A DNA stretch of 41,323 bases, taken from Blastocatellia bacterium (GTDB lineage: Bacteria > Acidobacteriota > Blastocatellia > RBC074). Position 1 is the first letter of the stretch. Every line of letters starts with the position of its first letter. The stretch is from NCBI GenBank assembly GCA_016789725.1, contig JAEUQN010000042.1, positions 1-41,323 on the forward strand, given 5' to 3'. Of this stretch, positions 16,699 through 25,726 are shown one piece after another. Under the pieces are notes generated by a model that saw only the letters and a program-made list of their open reading frames with translations, did not search any database and was not told the origin of the DNA. The position numbers and the translations under genes are program-made.

Positions 16699-18582
16699 AT
16701 GAAGAAAACCCTACTTAGTTTCTTGCTGATTCTGGCTGGCGTAACTGCCGTCTTTGCCGACAACTATTCTGACGCACGCAAGGCTTATGACGCGAAAGAT
16801 TACGCCAAAGCCGCGCAATTATTTGAGGCCGCAGCAAAGGAAAAAAATGATGCCAAGAGTTACTACGGCCTTGGCCTGTGTTACCTGCGACTCAAGCGCA
16901 ATGCCGATGCTGTCAAGCCGCTCGAAACAGCACAGAAACTTGACCCTTCGCTCAAGTTCGCCCCGAATGCGCAGTTCTTTGCACAGCGTCTGGCCGAGGC
17001 GCGCGGTGGTGGAAATCAACCAGCAGGCAATGCGCCACGATTAGTTAATGATGCACAACTAGATCAAGTGCTGGCAGACCTTGCAGCAGGCAAAGCCGTA
17101 ATGGATTACACAAATACGCTGACGCCCGCAGACAAAAGCGAATTAGAACGAATCGTTAACGATGCGCGCAGTCGGGGCTTCAATTTGCGCGCGTATCTCG
17201 TGCCGCCCGGTCGCGCGATCAAGACCAGAGAATTTACTGTCCGCGACGTGCGCAAATTCGGCAATCTCAAAGCCAATGACATCGTCGTCATTGCCAGCCA
17301 GGAAGGCGTGTATGCCACAGGATTGCGCGGCGAATCAGAACTCGACAACGCTGAAATTACAGCAGCAGCACAGACAGCAACTCCATTCTTCAAGCAACAA
17401 CAAGCAGGGCGTTCCGGTTTCGGACTTGGTATGGCAGAGTTCGCACGCGCGTTGACGGCTGAGGCTTCATCAGATCGTACAACCCGAAGAACGTCGTACG
17501 GCTTTTTAGGCGTGCTTGGCCTCGGCGCGGCAGGCGCGGCAGGCGCATTCGTCATTGGTCGTCGAAAACTGAAACAAAAAGCCTACAAAAACAAACTCGA
17601 TGAAGGCATCAATCTCTTGATGAACGAAATCAACGACAAAATCGGGAAAGAATTTGACGTCAACGCGCGCTTCGTCAATTGGCAAAAGGAATACGAAGAC
17701 ATCAAAGCCACGGGCAATTGGAAAGATCACACGCGCATTGATCGTTTGAATGCGACGTTGCAAGATGCTGTGCGCCAACCCGAACGCTATTTCGAGTTTT
17801 TGCCCGGCATCAAAGAAATCCGGGAAGCTGCGGCCAAACTCGGTGCACCGCCACCACCGCAAAAAAGCACAGACGATGTGTTTGATTACTTCGATGGTCG
17901 CCCACTCAAGAAAGAAGAGGCCGTCGTGGTTGCGCTGAAGGACAAGGACGGACAGGAAATTCGTGTTCTAACTTCGCGCGCGCACGCCGATGAAATGGGG
18001 CAGGGCCAAATCCCAAAAGTTCTCACGCGTGAAGTTGGCGGACGCCGCGTGCATTGGTCGAACGATCCGAGCTATGACCCGCACCGCGACTATCGCCCGT
18101 ATGACCCGTATTACAACAGCCCAAGCTGGGTAGACATCTGGATGATGAGTCAGATTTTCAACCCGCACACGTACTATGGCCCCGCGATTTATCCCTACTA
18201 TCACAACGATTACTATTACTCACAGCCATACTATCAACAGCCGATCTACGATTCGCCCGGCGCACGCGATTGGAACGGCGACGGCGTGATTGATTTTGGC
18301 GAATCGCAGCGCCATTACAACGAACCTGTCTATCGCCAGCAAGAACCAGGCTATCACCGCGAAGAACCTCAGCAACAAAGCTATGACGACAATTCGGGCG
18401 GCATTGATTTTGGCTGGAGCAGCAGTTCCAGCAGCAGTTCCGACAGTTCGTGGAGTTCCAGCAATTCATCAAGCGATTGGGGGTCGAGCAGCGGAGGCAG
18501 CGATTGGGGTTCAAGTAGCGGAGGTAGCGATTTCGGGAGTAGTGATTCTGGTGGGGGCAGCGATTTCGGGAGTAGTGAATAG
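16699..18582 (+). CDS. TPR-TPM domain membrane protein with Ser/Gly/Trp-rich repeat tail
   Basis: A 627-aa protein with a signal peptide (LLSFLLILAGVTAVFA). Two TPR-like helical pairs (about 25-92, 'YSDARKAYDAKDYAKAAQLF', 'YYGLGLCYLRLKRNADAV') precede a TPM-type domain (about 112-255) with the usual 'YTNTLTPADKSELERIVNDA' and 'NDIVVIASQEGVYATG'. One membrane helix follows (about 265-288, 'GVLGLGAAGAAGAFVIG'), then a cytoplasmic-looking helical region. A Tyr/Pro-rich section comes next, with an EF-hand-like loop D524-W-N-G-D-G-V-I-D-F-G-E, then a tail of Ser, Gly, Trp and Asp repeats. TPM proteins such as YgcG often end in Gly/Ser tails. It sits between ntrY and ntrX, eight bases before the latter. 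Its function is unknown; a role in envelope assembly or sensing is a guess. Confidence 0.82.
   Translation: MKKTLLSFLLILAGVTAVFADNYSDARKAYDAKDYAKAAQLFEAAAKEKNDAKSYYGLGLCYLRLKRNADAVKPLETAQKLDPSLKFAPNAQFFAQRLAEARGGGNQPAGNAPRLVNDAQLDQVLADLAAGKAVMDYTNTLTPADKSELERIVNDARSRGFNLRAYLVPPGRAIKTREFTVRDVRKFGNLKANDIVVIASQEGVYATGLRGESELDNAEITAAAQTATPFFKQQQAGRSGFGLGMAEFARALTAEASSDRTTRRTSYGFLGVLGLGAAGAAGAFVIGRRKLKQKAYKNKLDEGINLLMNEINDKIGKEFDVNARFVNWQKEYEDIKATGNWKDHTRIDRLNATLQDAVRQPERYFEFLPGIKEIREAAAKLGAPPPPQKSTDDVFDYFDGRPLKKEEAVVVALKDKDGQEIRVLTSRAHADEMGQGQIPKVLTREVGGRRVHWSNDPSYDPHRDYRPYDPYYNSPSWVDIWMMSQIFNPHTYYGPAIYPYYHNDYYYSQPYYQQPIYDSPGARDWNGDGVIDFGESQRHYNEPVYRQQEPGYHREEPQQQSYDDNSGGIDFGWSSSSSSSSDSSWSSSNSSSDWGSSSGGSDWGSSSGGSDFGSSDSGGGSDFGSSE
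18472..18579 (+). repeat. Tandem coding repeat in the TPM protein tail
   Basis: Four direct copies start with AGCGATT at 18472, 18499, 18526 and 18559, of 27, 27, 33 and about 21 bp. All are multiples of three, so the frame is kept. They encode S-D-(W/F)-G-S-S-(S)-G-G units. An upstream AGCAGTTCC-rich stretch (from about 18419) encodes the polyserine. Copy number could vary by slippage without a frameshift. Confidence 0.85.
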
Positions 18583-18590
18583 TAAATCTT

Positions 18591-19940
18591 ATGCCGCATT
18601 CCATTCTTATAGTTGACGACGAACCTGGTATTCGCCAATCGCTCGCAGGCGTGTTTGAAGATGAGGGCTTTGACGTAGCGGCGGTCGAAAGTGGCGAACA
18701 GGCTCTCCGCGAATTTGAGCAACGATTGTACACCTGCGTGCTGCTGGACGTCTGGCTGCCGGGCATTGATGGGCTTGAAACACTTGAGCGATTAAAGACG
18801 GCATACCCGGACATCAGTGTCGTAATGATTTCGGGACACGGCAATATTGAAACTGCCGTCAAAGCCACAAAACTCGGCGCATTTGATTTTGTCGAGAAAC
18901 CACTGTCGCTTGATAAAACGGTGCTGGTGGTCAAGAACGCCATCAAACAACGCGAGCTTGAAGTTGCCAATACGGAAATGCGCGCGAAGCTGGAACGCGA
19001 TTTTATGATGGTCGGCAATTCGGTTCCGATGCGCGCGCTACGCCAACAAATCAGCTATGCTGCGCCGACCACGGGACGCGTGCTGATTTATGGCGAATCC
19101 GGTACAGGCAAAGAACTGGTGGCGAGGGCGCTGCATGCCCGTTCGTTGCGCGCCTCACAGTCTTTTGTGGAAATGAATTGCGCTGCCATTCCAGAGGAAC
19201 TCATCGAATCAGAGTTATTCGGCCATATCAAAGGGGCGTTCACTGGTGCCACGCAGGCCAAGCGTGGCAAGTTCGAGCAGGCCGACGATGCGACGTTGTT
19301 TCTAGATGAAATTGGCGATATGAGTATGAAAACGCAATCGAAGGTGCTGCGCGCACTTGAAGAACAGCGGTTTCAACCGGTTGGATCAGAAAGTACCATC
19401 ACTGTTGATGTGCGTGTGATTGCGGCCACGAACAAGCGCCTTGAGGCTGAAATTGAAAAGGGTGCATTTCGCGCTGATCTGTTTTATCGCCTGAACGTGA
19501 TTCCCTTTGAGATTCCACCGTTGCGGGAACGACTTGAAGACATTCCGTTGCTGGTCGAACATTTCAATCGGGAATTTTCGCTGGCGAATAAACGCGAGAT
19601 GAAAGATTTTACGCCTGCCGCAATTGACCGGATGCAAAGTTATCACTGGCCGGGCAATGTCCGCGAACTGCGCAACACGGTCGAGCGTGTGATTATTATG
19701 CGGCTGGACCAACAGGTAGCGGCGGATGATTTGCCAATTCTGAGCGGTGATGCTCCGCCAGCCTCAAGTTATAATTTCGATTCGTATCGTGAAGCATCCG
19801 AGGCTTATGAGCGAGAATACATCACCCGCAAATTGGCGGAAACTGAGGGGAACGTCTCGCGGACAGCCGAAATCATGGGGATTGATCGCAGTCATCTTTA
19901 TCGCCGAATGAAAACTCTCGGCATCCAATCCAAATCGTAG
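18591..19940 (+). CDS. ntrX: NtrX-type sigma-54 response regulator
   Basis: A 449-aa NtrC-family regulator. The receiver domain (1-120) has the acidic pair Asp9/Asp10, phospho-acceptor Asp53 in 'VLLDVWLPGIDG', and a later Lys in 'VEKPL'. The AAA+ domain has Walker A 'GESGTGKELVARALH', the sigma-54-contacting loop 'GAFTGA' and Walker B 'TLFLDEIGDM'. The C-terminal Fis-type helix-turn-helix is 'EGNVSRTAEIMGIDRSHLYR'. Everything needed to activate sigma-54 promoters is present. The natural partner is the NtrY-like kinase two genes upstream. Target promoters would carry a -24/-12 GG-N10-GC element; I did not find a convincing one here. tsaC follows after five bases. Confidence 0.95.
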   Translation: MPHSILIVDDEPGIRQSLAGVFEDEGFDVAAVESGEQALREFEQRLYTCVLLDVWLPGIDGLETLERLKTAYPDISVVMISGHGNIETAVKATKLGAFDFVEKPLSLDKTVLVVKNAIKQRELEVANTEMRAKLERDFMMVGNSVPMRALRQQISYAAPTTGRVLIYGESGTGKELVARALHARSLRASQSFVEMNCAAIPEELIESELFGHIKGAFTGATQAKRGKFEQADDATLFLDEIGDMSMKTQSKVLRALEEQRFQPVGSESTITVDVRVIAATNKRLEAEIEKGAFRADLFYRLNVIPFEIPPLRERLEDIPLLVEHFNREFSLANKREMKDFTPAAIDRMQSYHWPGNVRELRNTVERVIIMRLDQQVAADDLPILSGDAPPASSYNFDSYREASEAYEREYITRKLAETEGNVSRTAEIMGIDRSHLYRRMKTLGIQSKS

Positions 19941-19945
19941 CCTGC

Positions 19946-20893
19946 ATGCAGACGAAACTCACCAGATCACCGAACCTCGCTGCACGTTTTATTGTTTCCG
20001 GTGAAGTCATAGCCTTCCCGACTGAAACGGTTTATGGTTTGGGCGCAAATGTCTTTGACGATGCTGCAATCAAAAAGATTTTCGTCGCCAAAGGCCGCCC
20101 GTCCGACAATCCATTGATCGCACATATCGGCAACCTTTCTCAAATTGAACTTTTGACCAGTCATATTTCAACCACTGCTGCAAAATTAATTGATAGGTTC
20201 TTTCCAGGTCCGTTAACGATTGTCTTGCCAAAACGTAATGAAGTCCCGGCGATTGCTACCGCAGGGTTAGAGACAATTGGCGTGCGAATGCCACGGCACC
20301 AATTGGCACTGAGTTTTATTCACGCTTGCGGTGTTCCGTTAGTTGCCCCTTCCGCCAATCTTTCCGGCAAGCCCAGCCCAACAACATGGCAAGCCGTCAA
20401 AGCAGATTTGGATGGACGAATTGCCTGTATTTTGAAAGGTGAGCCAACAGAAGTGGGACTCGAATCAACAGTCGTGGATTGCACTGGTAAAAATCCAATC
20501 GTGCTGCGTGCCGGTGCAATTACGATGGAACAGTTGCAAGAAGTCATACCCGCGACACGCCTCGCAAAACACAACGCCAATGCGCCGGCACGGAGTCCCG
20601 GTTTGAAATACAAACATTACGCACCACTCGCGCGGGTCGTCATAGTGTCCAATGTGCAAGACATTATCCCGCCCCCTCAGTCAGCGTTCATTGGATTCCA
20701 CATCCCATCTCATTTAGATCAATTCAAGCGAATGCAGCTTTGCCTGACAATTGAACAATATGCGCAATCTTTATTTCAGTTTTTTCGGGAATGCGATGCA
20801 GATGGCATCAACGTGATTTACTGTGAAGCGGTGAGTGAAACAGGCTTAGGATTGGCATTGATGGATCGGATTGCACGCGCTGCCAAACTATGA
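19946..20893 (+). CDS. tsaC: L-threonylcarbamoyladenylate synthase (TsaC/Sua5)
   Basis: A 315-aa Sua5-type enzyme that makes threonylcarbamoyl-AMP from threonine, bicarbonate and ATP, the first step of tRNA t6A formation. The YrdC domain (about 5-205) has 'AFPTETVYGLGANVFDD', 'KGRPSDNPL', 'FFPGPLTIVL' and 'PLVAPSANLSGKPSPT'. The linker 'SPGLKYKHYAPLA' leads to the smaller C-terminal Sua5 domain (about 230-315), marking the long Sua5 form rather than short TsaC. The ribosome binding site is poor and the start is five bases after the ntrX stop, so it may be translated by coupling. Its 3' end overlaps ctaB on the other strand by six bases, with no terminator visible between them. Confidence 0.95.
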   Translation: MQTKLTRSPNLAARFIVSGEVIAFPTETVYGLGANVFDDAAIKKIFVAKGRPSDNPLIAHIGNLSQIELLTSHISTTAAKLIDRFFPGPLTIVLPKRNEVPAIATAGLETIGVRMPRHQLALSFIHACGVPLVAPSANLSGKPSPTTWQAVKADLDGRIACILKGEPTEVGLESTVVDCTGKNPIVLRAGAITMEQLQEVIPATRLAKHNANAPARSPGLKYKHYAPLARVVIVSNVQDIIPPPQSAFIGFHIPSHLDQFKRMQLCLTIEQYAQSLFQFFRECDADGINVIYCEAVSETGLGLALMDRIARAAKL

Positions 20894-21787
20894 ATTCAAC
20901 ACCATTACGATATACAACAGCGGCAAGTAGATGACCGAGGTCTTTAAGAGAATCCGCGCATCTTTCTTGGTTTTTGTCTCCGCACAATTAATGCTGGCAT
21001 AGAGAAAGCCTATTCCTAACAAAATCGCTGCGAAGAGATAAACCCAACCCGACATTCCTAAAAAGAAAGGCAGAAAGCTGACAGGTAATAGCAATGCTGC
21101 ATAGCCGACAATTTGTAGCGAAGTAGATTTCAAATCCGGCTCAACTACAGGAAGCATTTTGATGTCGGCCCGAGCATAGTCCTCGGCGTACATCATGGCA
21201 ATGGCGTGGAAATGCGGGAATTGCCAAAGGAACAAGATGGCGAACATTACACAGCCACCAATTGCAAGTTCATTGCTGGCAGCAGCCCAACCAAGTAGCG
21301 GAGGCAAGGCTCCAGGAAAAGCGCCAATGGCGGTACATAGTGTCGTTCGTTGCTTAAGCGGCGTGTACATCAACACGTAACTGACAAGCGCCGCTACCCC
21401 CAACCATGCGGTCAGCGGATTCACAACCAACGCTAAGTAAGCCTCGCCTAGCACCGCTGTCGTCAAACCAAACATTAAAGCAGCGATGGGGGACAATCTG
21501 CCCGCAGGCAATGGACGACGCATGGTGCGCCGCATCAATTTGTCCGACTCGCGTTCGATGAACTGATTGAGAGTGGAAGTGCCACTTGTAAGAAGTGAAA
21601 CCCCTACCGCAAAATGCAAAAACTGTAGCCAGTTGATGCCCTGCTTTGATGCCAGACAAAAACCAGCCAATGCCGACAACACAACCATAAAAGTAATACG
21701 TGGCTTTGTAAGCTCTACATATGCACCTATTTTCTCACTCATTGTGAGCGGTTGATTGACAGCAATGATATTCGCAGGCGTGGCCAT
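20888..21787 (-). CDS. ctaB: Protoheme IX farnesyltransferase (heme O synthase)
   Basis: A 299-aa UbiA-family membrane enzyme that converts heme B to heme O by adding a farnesyl group, needed to build the oxidase heme. The prenyl-diphosphate motif is 'NQFIERESDKLMRRTMRRP', and the second conserved loop is around 'YAEDYARADIKMLPVV'. About eight to nine membrane helices are predicted. It is the last gene of the respiratory operon, 24 nt after ctaF. A heme A synthase (ctaA) is not next to it and must lie elsewhere if the oxidase uses heme A. An internal ATG at residue 17 is an alternative start. Confidence 0.95.
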   Translation of the reverse strand: MATPANIIAVNQPLTMSEKIGAYVELTKPRITFMVVLSALAGFCLASKQGINWLQFLHFAVGVSLLTSGTSTLNQFIERESDKLMRRTMRRPLPAGRLSPIAALMFGLTTAVLGEAYLALVVNPLTAWLGVAALVSYVLMYTPLKQRTTLCTAIGAFPGALPPLLGWAAASNELAIGGCVMFAILFLWQFPHFHAIAMMYAEDYARADIKMLPVVEPDLKSTSLQIVGYAALLLPVSFLPFFLGMSGWVYLFAAILLGIGFLYASINCAETKTKKDARILLKTSVIYLPLLYIVMVLNS

Positions 21788-21811
21788 AAGTTTTCGTGAG
21801 GTTTTTCTCGC

Positions 21812-22348
21812 CTAGTGTTTAGCTGCCCCCGCCGAAGCGGCTGATGCGGATGGTTTGGCTTCTTCTTTCTTCATTTCCCCTGCGACAGGACTGGCAGCCG
21901 GACTTGAAGTTGCCGAGCTTTCAGTCTTTGTTTCGGCGGGAGTTGCTCCAGCAGAATGTCCGCCCTCAAGAGGAAGCTCTTTGCCAGAGTACAAAGGCTT
22001 TGCAAATGGCTGGGCATCTTCACGAGTATTGATGTCCAGTAACGTGAAGCTTAGAAACAGTCCCAAAAAAATCAAGCTTGAGAGAAACGCAATCAAGTTG
22101 AACTTTTTGTCATATTTCAAATGCATGAAATACATGCAGACCAGGGTTGCTTTGGTGGTCGCAATCACCATGGCAATGATGACGTTTGCGGCTCCTAAAT
22201 TTAGATTCAACCTAATCGGAATGTAGTACGCCAAAACCGTAATTACTGTCAGGACCATCAACCCACCCCACACCGTCCAATAAAGATTGACGGGGGAAAC
22301 ATGATGGTGTTCCGTGTGAGCGTTATGTTCTGCGTGATGTTCACTCAT
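21812..22348 (-). CDS. ctaF: Cytochrome c oxidase subunit IV, caa3 type
   Basis: A 178-aa protein with a His-rich N-terminus (MSEHHAEHNAHTEHHH), then three membrane helices ('LYWTVWGGLMVLTVITVLAY', 'ANVIIAMVIATTKATLVCMY', 'FNLIAFLSSLIFLGLFLSFT') containing 'VCMYFMHLKYD', typical of prokaryotic COX IV. The last 60 residues are an Ala/Ser/Glu/Lys-rich extension that ordinary COX IV proteins (about 100 aa) lack. It follows ctaE after an 84-nt gap with hairpins. Likely role is stabilising the oxidase core. Confidence 0.9.
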   Translation of the reverse strand: MSEHHAEHNAHTEHHHVSPVNLYWTVWGGLMVLTVITVLAYYIPIRLNLNLGAANVIIAMVIATTKATLVCMYFMHLKYDKKFNLIAFLSSLIFLGLFLSFTLLDINTREDAQPFAKPLYSGKELPLEGGHSAGATPAETKTESSATSSPAASPVAGEMKKEEAKPSASAASAGAAKH

Positions 22349-22365
22349 AATTGCCGTGGGGATAG

Positions 22366-22399
22366 GGCGGTCAATATTAGGATCGTTTGATTGACCGCC
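22366..22399 (-). other. Intercistronic hairpin between ctaE and ctaF
   Basis: GGCGGTCAAT (22366-22375) pairs with ATTGACCGCC (22390-22399), a perfect 10-bp stem with a 14-nt loop. A second stem, GCGAG (22413-22417) with CTCGC (22425-22429), lies next to the ctaE stop. No U-tract follows on the minus strand, so these look more like mRNA processing or stability structures than terminators. This 84-nt gap is one of the longest in the operon. Confidence 0.6.
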
Positions 22400-22432
22400 A
22401 CATTTTTAGATTGCGAGTCATTCGCTCGCTAA

Positions 22433-23101
22433 CTAGCTTACCAAATAAAGCAATGGGAAGAGATAAATCCAGATCAAGTCAACCAAGTGCCAATACAATC
22501 CGACTAATTCTACCTGCGTATAGTACGCACTATTGTATTTGCCCTTGAGTGCGTTCAGTAAAATCCAGATTAATAAGCCGATTCCCACCGTAACGTGAAT
22601 TCCGTGCAAACCGGTCATCATGAAGTAGAGTGCAAAATACATCTCAATATGCGGCACATACTCATGGAACGAATAATAGACCCCCGGCAGCAAGCCTTCA
22701 TGGATTTTATGACTGTACTCAAAATATTTGACGACCAAAAATCCGAAAGCACAGGCAATAGTAATTAGCAGGTTAATGATGATCCCGCGCTTATTGCTGG
22801 TTTGTGCGGCACGAACCGCCAGAGCCATCGTCAGCGAACTGAAAATCAGTACGGCAGTGTTAATGACCCCAAGGTTGACGTTTAGGTGATGGTGGCCTGC
22901 GTGAAAGGCTTCTGGATGCATGCTGAACATGATCGCGTAGCCGACAAACAACCCACCGAACATCAGGATTTCCGTTGCCAGGAACGTCCACATGCCGAGC
23001 TTCGCCGTGTCGAATTGTTGGTCAACATCGGTGAAGTGGTGATGGAAGAACCACGGATGCTCGTCGTGTTTATGTTTTAACTCATCAACTGCTTGTGCCA
23101 T
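22433..23101 (-). CDS. ctaE: Cytochrome c oxidase subunit III
   Basis: A 222-aa, five-helix subunit III of the heme-copper oxidase. Landmarks are '[19 protein letters not shown]', with the conserved Glu facing subunit I, and '[16 protein letters not shown]', '[18 protein letters not shown]' at the end. The N-terminus is His-rich and cytoplasmic. The start overlaps the end of ctaD by 17 bases, so translation is probably coupled. Length is normal for bacterial short-form subunit III. Confidence 0.95.
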   Translation of the reverse strand: MAQAVDELKHKHDEHPWFFHHHFTDVDQQFDTAKLGMWTFLATEILMFGGLFVGYAIMFSMHPEAFHAGHHHLNVNLGVINTAVLIFSSLTMALAVRAAQTSNKRGIIINLLITIACAFGFLVVKYFEYSHKIHEGLLPGVYYSFHEYVPHIEMYFALYFMMTGLHGIHVTVGIGLLIWILLNALKGKYNSAYYTQVELVGLYWHLVDLIWIYLFPLLYLVS

Positions 23102-24746
23102 GCACTGCTCCTTCTAAAGTTCCTGGTTTCTTCGGCGGGAGGGGTACGCCGTAATCATAAGGCCCGATCTTCGTATTTGGTTGCTTCTCGAAATTATGGA
23201 GCGGCGGCGGGGAAGAAGTTTGCCATTCCAAGGTTAAGCCACCCCACGGATTTGCCGGGGCCACAGCTCCCACTTTTAAGGAAGCGAGCAGATAGCCCAC
23301 CATAATCAGGAAGCCTAATCCCAAAATCCACGAACCAACCGTTGATACCTGATGCAACGTTTGGAATTCAGGTAGGTAATCGTAATACCGACGCGGCATT
23401 CCCTTCGAGCCAAGCACAAATTGCGTTAAGAATGTAACGTTGAACCCAATGAAAACTAATAAGCAGGCCAAGCGGGCTAACTTTTCGTTATACATCCGAC
23501 CTGTCATCTTCGGCCACCAATAGTGCACCCCACCGTAAAACGCAATAACGGTCCCTCCCATCATTACATAGTGGAAATGGGCAACAACGAAATAGGTGTC
23601 GGTTAAGTGGACGTTGACGGACAGAGCACCTAAGAAGATACCCGTCAAGCCACCAATCGTGAACAAGAACAGGAAGGCAAGCGCGTACAACATCGGTGTC
23701 TCAAAGGTGATCGAACCTTTGTACATCGTCGCCGTCCAATTGAAAACTTTAATTCCCGACGGAATCGCCACTAGGAAGGTCAAAAACGAAAAGACCATTG
23801 AGGCGAAGGCTGATTGTCCGCTCACAAACATGTGATGGCCCCAGACCAGAAAGCCGATGATCGCAATCGCTACTGAAGACATTCCGATAGCTTTATACCC
23901 GAAGATCGCTTTTTTCGAGAACGTAGGAATGATCTCACTGATGATTGCCATTCCTGGCAAAATCATGATGTAAACCGCTGGATGCGAATAGAACCAGAAA
24001 AAGTGCTGGAACAACACCGCATCGCCACCTTTAGCAGGATCAAAAATTCCAACGCCCCAGGCACGCTCAATAATCAGCATCAACAACGTGATTGCCAACA
24101 CGGGCGTTGCCAACACCTGAATCAAACTGGTCGCATAAATTCCCCAGCAGAACAGAGGCATCCGGCTCCAGGTCATTCCAGGAGCGCGCAACTTATGGGT
24201 TGTGGCAATGAAGTTCAGCCCTGTCAAGATGGACGAAAACCCAAGCACAAATACGCCAAACACCATCCAGATCACTTTACCCGAAGAGCCGACACTGTAT
24301 GGAGTGTAAAATGTCCACCCAGTATCCACGCCTCCCATCACAATTGCAGCGATGGCAATGATGGCCCCCATGACGTAAATATAGAAACTGAAAATATTCA
24401 GCCGAGGGAACGCGACATCCTTGGTTCCAAGTAACAGTGGAAGCACGAAATTTCCAAGCGCAGCAGGTACAGCCGGAATGATGAAGAGAAACACCATGAT
24501 TGCGCCGTGCAAGGTGAAAACCTGATTATATTGATGCGCTGTTAAAAACGTCTTGCCAGGCGAGAATAACTCCAAACGCACCAGCAAGGCCATCACACCG
24601 CCCACACCAAACATCACCAAGACTGAAACCAGGTACATCAACCCGATGCGTTTGTGGTCTAGGGTATACACCCAGGACATCAGCCCCTTGCCGCCTTCTT
24701 GGAAAAAGCTCGGATGCTCTCCGTGTCCATGATCATTATTTGCCAT
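23085..24746 (-). CDS. ctaD: Cytochrome c oxidase subunit I, family A2
   Basis: The 553-aa catalytic subunit that reduces oxygen and pumps protons. Heme a ligands are His80 and His392, the heme a3 ligand is His390, and CuB ligands are His255, His304 and His305. The cross-linked tyrosine is Tyr259. Helix VI reads YSHPAVY (253-259) instead of GHPEVY, the signature of family A2 enzymes such as Thermus caa3. The D-channel entry Asp110 and Asn117 ('KDVAFPRLN') and the K-channel Lys333 ('SGIKVFNW') are present. About 12-13 helices are predicted. A near-ideal AAGGAG ribosome binding site precedes the ATG. It lies 26 nt after ctaC. Confidence 0.97.
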   Translation of the reverse strand: MANNDHGHGEHPSFFQEGGKGLMSWVYTLDHKRIGLMYLVSVLVMFGVGGVMALLVRLELFSPGKTFLTAHQYNQVFTLHGAIMVFLFIIPAVPAALGNFVLPLLLGTKDVAFPRLNIFSFYIYVMGAIIAIAAIVMGGVDTGWTFYTPYSVGSSGKVIWMVFGVFVLGFSSILTGLNFIATTHKLRAPGMTWSRMPLFCWGIYATSLIQVLATPVLAITLLMLIIERAWGVGIFDPAKGGDAVLFQHFFWFYSHPAVYIMILPGMAIISEIIPTFSKKAIFGYKAIGMSSVAIAIIGFLVWGHHMFVSGQSAFASMVFSFLTFLVAIPSGIKVFNWTATMYKGSITFETPMLYALAFLFLFTIGGLTGIFLGALSVNVHLTDTYFVVAHFHYVMMGGTVIAFYGGVHYWWPKMTGRMYNEKLARLACLLVFIGFNVTFLTQFVLGSKGMPRRYYDYLPEFQTLHQVSTVGSWILGLGFLIMVGYLLASLKVGAVAPANPWGGLTLEWQTSSPPPLHNFEKQPNTKIGPYDYGVPLPPKKPGTLEGAVHGTSS

Positions 24747-24772
24747 ATAAACTCCTTATTCGGACAGCGACT

Positions 24773-25726
24773 TTATTTCAAACTCTTAATGTATGCGATC
24801 AATGCGTTGAGGTCCATCTCCTTAAGCGCCCCCTGATAACTTGGCATTACTGGAGGATATCCTTGAGCAACTTTCGCTTGTGGATTCAAAATTGACTCAC
24901 GGAGAAAATTCTCATCTACGTTTACATTTGATCCATCAATCAGTGGTTGCGGATTGCCATAAATTGCCTTGAAAGAAGGTCCTGTCAACTTTGAACCATC
25001 CACGCTATGGCAAGTCGCACAACCTTTATCTGAGTAGAGCTTCTTACCACGATCCTCAAGCGTCTCACCCTGCGCAAGGGGAGTTCCCACCTTTATCCAT
25101 TCCTCATATTTTTCTTTCGGCTGCACGATGATTTTTGCCAACATCCCCGAATGCCCATCTCCGCAATATTCAGTGCAGAATACTTGATGTTCCCCCACAC
25201 CTTTCGGCTCAAACCAAAGCGTTGTGTAACGCCCTGGCGGCAGGTCCTGCTTCACGCGGAAATCAGGGACGAAGAAGCTGTGAATCACATCTTCGGCAGT
25301 CATAATCACCTTGATTTTCTTGCCTTCTGGTAGATGTAATTCATTCAACTCTTTGGTTCCATCCCGATGCTCAAAACGCCAGCCCCATTTATAACCAGTG
25401 ACATAGATTTCTTCTGCATCGGCGGGCGAAACCCCCAAGGCCATAAAGTCCCAAAAGCCCCACACCGCAATCACAATGCACAAAAGCAGGGGAATGATAC
25501 TCCACGTTAATTCCAAGCCCAGGTGATGTGTGATGCGTGGTGTCGGTTTGTGAGATTCGCCGGGTTTGAGCCGATATTTATAGACAAACCACGCTCCAGG
25601 ACCGATTACCAGAATAAAAAATACCACGCTCAGCCAAAAGATGAATCCATAGAGGTTGTCTACGTTGCCTGCATTATGTGAGGCTGCGGGGGGCATGAAT
25701 GGTGCCCATTGCAAAAGAATATTCAT
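24773..25726 (-). CDS. ctaC: Cytochrome c oxidase subunit II with fused cytochrome c domain (caa3)
   Basis: A 317-aa subunit II with two N-terminal helices (about 26-50, 72-95). The cupredoxin domain has CuA ligands His149, Cys184, Glu186, Cys188, His192 and Met195 ('CTEYCGDGHSGM') and the electron-entry aromatic patch 'YKWGWRFEH'. A fused cytochrome c domain begins at about 222 with heme site C236-A-T-C-H240 and probable axial Met294 ('PPVMPSY'). The fusion marks a caa3-type oxidase, which could take electrons directly from ACIII. The N-terminus is short, with no lipobox or cleavable signal. Its start overlaps the sco stop by four bases. Confidence 0.96.
   Translation of the reverse strand: MNILLQWAPFMPPAASHNAGNVDNLYGFIFWLSVVFFILVIGPGAWFVYKYRLKPGESHKPTPRITHHLGLELTWSIIPLLLCIVIAVWGFWDFMALGVSPADAEEIYVTGYKWGWRFEHRDGTKELNELHLPEGKKIKVIMTAEDVIHSFFVPDFRVKQDLPPGRYTTLWFEPKGVGEHQVFCTEYCGDGHSGMLAKIIVQPKEKYEEWIKVGTPLAQGETLEDRGKKLYSDKGCATCHSVDGSKLTGPSFKAIYGNPQPLIDGSNVNVDENFLRESILNPQAKVAQGYPPVMPSYQGALKEMDLNALIAYIKSLK

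Noticed and set aside
18158..19018. Minus-strand open frame of 286 codons across the TPM tail and the start of ntrX
   Set aside because: It is antisense to a clear Ser/Gly repeat tail and an NtrX receiver domain. Its product is Ser/Asn/Arg/Cys-rich low complexity with no recognisable domain.
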